5,128 nucleotides of DNA from the NCBI GenBank assembly GCA_007130555.1, contig SLSH01000200.1, positions 1-5,128 of the forward strand. Direction: 5' to 3'. Positions 4,750 through 5,128 of this stretch are shown here, in pieces. How positions within the stretch are numbered: position 1 is the first letter of the stretch; every line of letters starts with the position of its first letter. Below the pieces are notes generated by a model that worked only from the letters and a program-made list of their open reading frames with translations, did no database searches and was not told the origin of the DNA. Both the position numbers and the translations under genes were made by a program. This DNA is from Bacteroidales bacterium. GTDB taxonomy: Bacteria > Bacteroidota > Bacteroidia > Bacteroidales > ML635J-15.

Positions 4750-5128
4750 ATGAACAGAACAACAGCAATTAAGATTTTTGAGCAAAAACAAATACGTTCT
4801 GTTTGGCATGATGATGATGAGAAGTGGTATTTTTCTATTATTGATGTAATAGAAGTACTTACAGGCACTGATAGACCGAGAAAATACTGGAATGATCTGA
4901 AAGCCAAGTTAAAAAAGGAAGGTAGCGAACTGTTCGAAAAAATCGGACAGTTGAAATTAATGGCTCACGACGGTAAAATGCGTTATACTGATATAGCCGA
5001 TACTGAGCAGCTTTTTAGACTAATCCAAAGTATTCCTTCGCCAAAAGCCGAGCCTTTTAAAATGTGGCTGGCACAAGTAGGACGCGAACGTATTGACGAA
5101 ATTGAAAACCCCGAAATCGGAATAGACC
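4750..5128 (+). CDS. Bro-N domain (phage antirepressor-like) protein, 3' end outside window
   Basis: The reading frame opens at ATG 4750 and runs without a stop to the window end, giving 126 residues of an unfinished protein. Residues about 5-115 form a Bro-N domain: IKIFEQKQIRSVWHDDDEKWYFSI, written here only as a short stretch around WHDDDEKWYFS (19-29), then SIIDVIEVLTG, and later FRLIQSIPSPKAEPFKMW and LAQVGRERIDEIENPE. The latter strings are very typical of a roughly 270-290-residue family common in Bacteroidetes genomes. Bro-N domains bind DNA in baculovirus BRO proteins and occur in phage antirepressors; the cellular role of the stand-alone bacterial members is unsettled. No strong ribosome site precedes the ATG. 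It has its own probable promoter, so it need not be part of the R-M operon. It may be a phage-derived gene that settled in the island. Confidence 0.88.
   Translation, partial: MNRTTAIKIFEQKQIRSVWHDDDEKWYFSIIDVIEVLTGTDRPRKYWNDLKAKLKKEGSELFEKIGQLKLMAHDGKMRYTDIADTEQLFRLIQSIPSPKAEPFKMWLAQVGRERIDEIENPEIGID

Noticed and set aside
1..5128. CRISPR array, tRNA or rRNA genes
   Set aside because: No regularly spaced short repeats, and no cloverleaf or rRNA-like segments were seen.

Overview
The window is AT-rich (about one third G+C by eye). It has almost no Shine-Dalgarno signals before its start codons, and TANNTTTG-like boxes lie upstream of the transcription units. These traits, together with a Bro-N protein of a type common in Bacteroidetes, suggest a member of the Bacteroidota. 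The species cannot be named. All five genes lie on the plus strand and look like part of an accessory defence island.

Layout: bases 1-388 carry no gene. They hold a short repeat at the left edge, the first copy of a ~183-bp direct repeat (86-268) and a probable promoter. Next comes a tightly linked pair: an AAA/ABC-type ATPase (389-1666) and an RloB-domain protein (1683-2537), a gene pair resembling RloA/RloB and AbiL-type defence loci. The second, nearly identical copy of the 183-bp repeat (2524-2705) starts inside the last codons of the RloB gene. The ATPase-RloB pair is therefore a 2.4-kb unit bracketed by direct repeats.

After a short gap with two small palindromes and a promoter-like box comes a type II restriction-modification system. 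Its endonuclease (2812-3738) carries the catalytic block of HindIII, and its methyltransferase (3746-4582) is a beta-class N6/N4 amino-methyltransferase. A 167-bp gap follows, with an imperfect hairpin whose right half resembles bases 1-30. The window ends inside a Bro-N (phage antirepressor-like) gene starting at 4750.

How they may work together: the methyltransferase should protect host DNA, probably at AAGCTT, from the endonuclease, giving a first barrier to foreign DNA. The ATPase-RloB pair is plausibly a second system, with the ATPase as sensor or motor and the RloB protein as effector. The repeats suggest this pair was gained as, or can be lost as, a discrete cassette beside the restriction system. 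The most notable observation is this repeat-bracketed cassette. The RloB protein is also unusual: long for its family, with a cysteine cluster and Asn where a second acidic residue would be expected.
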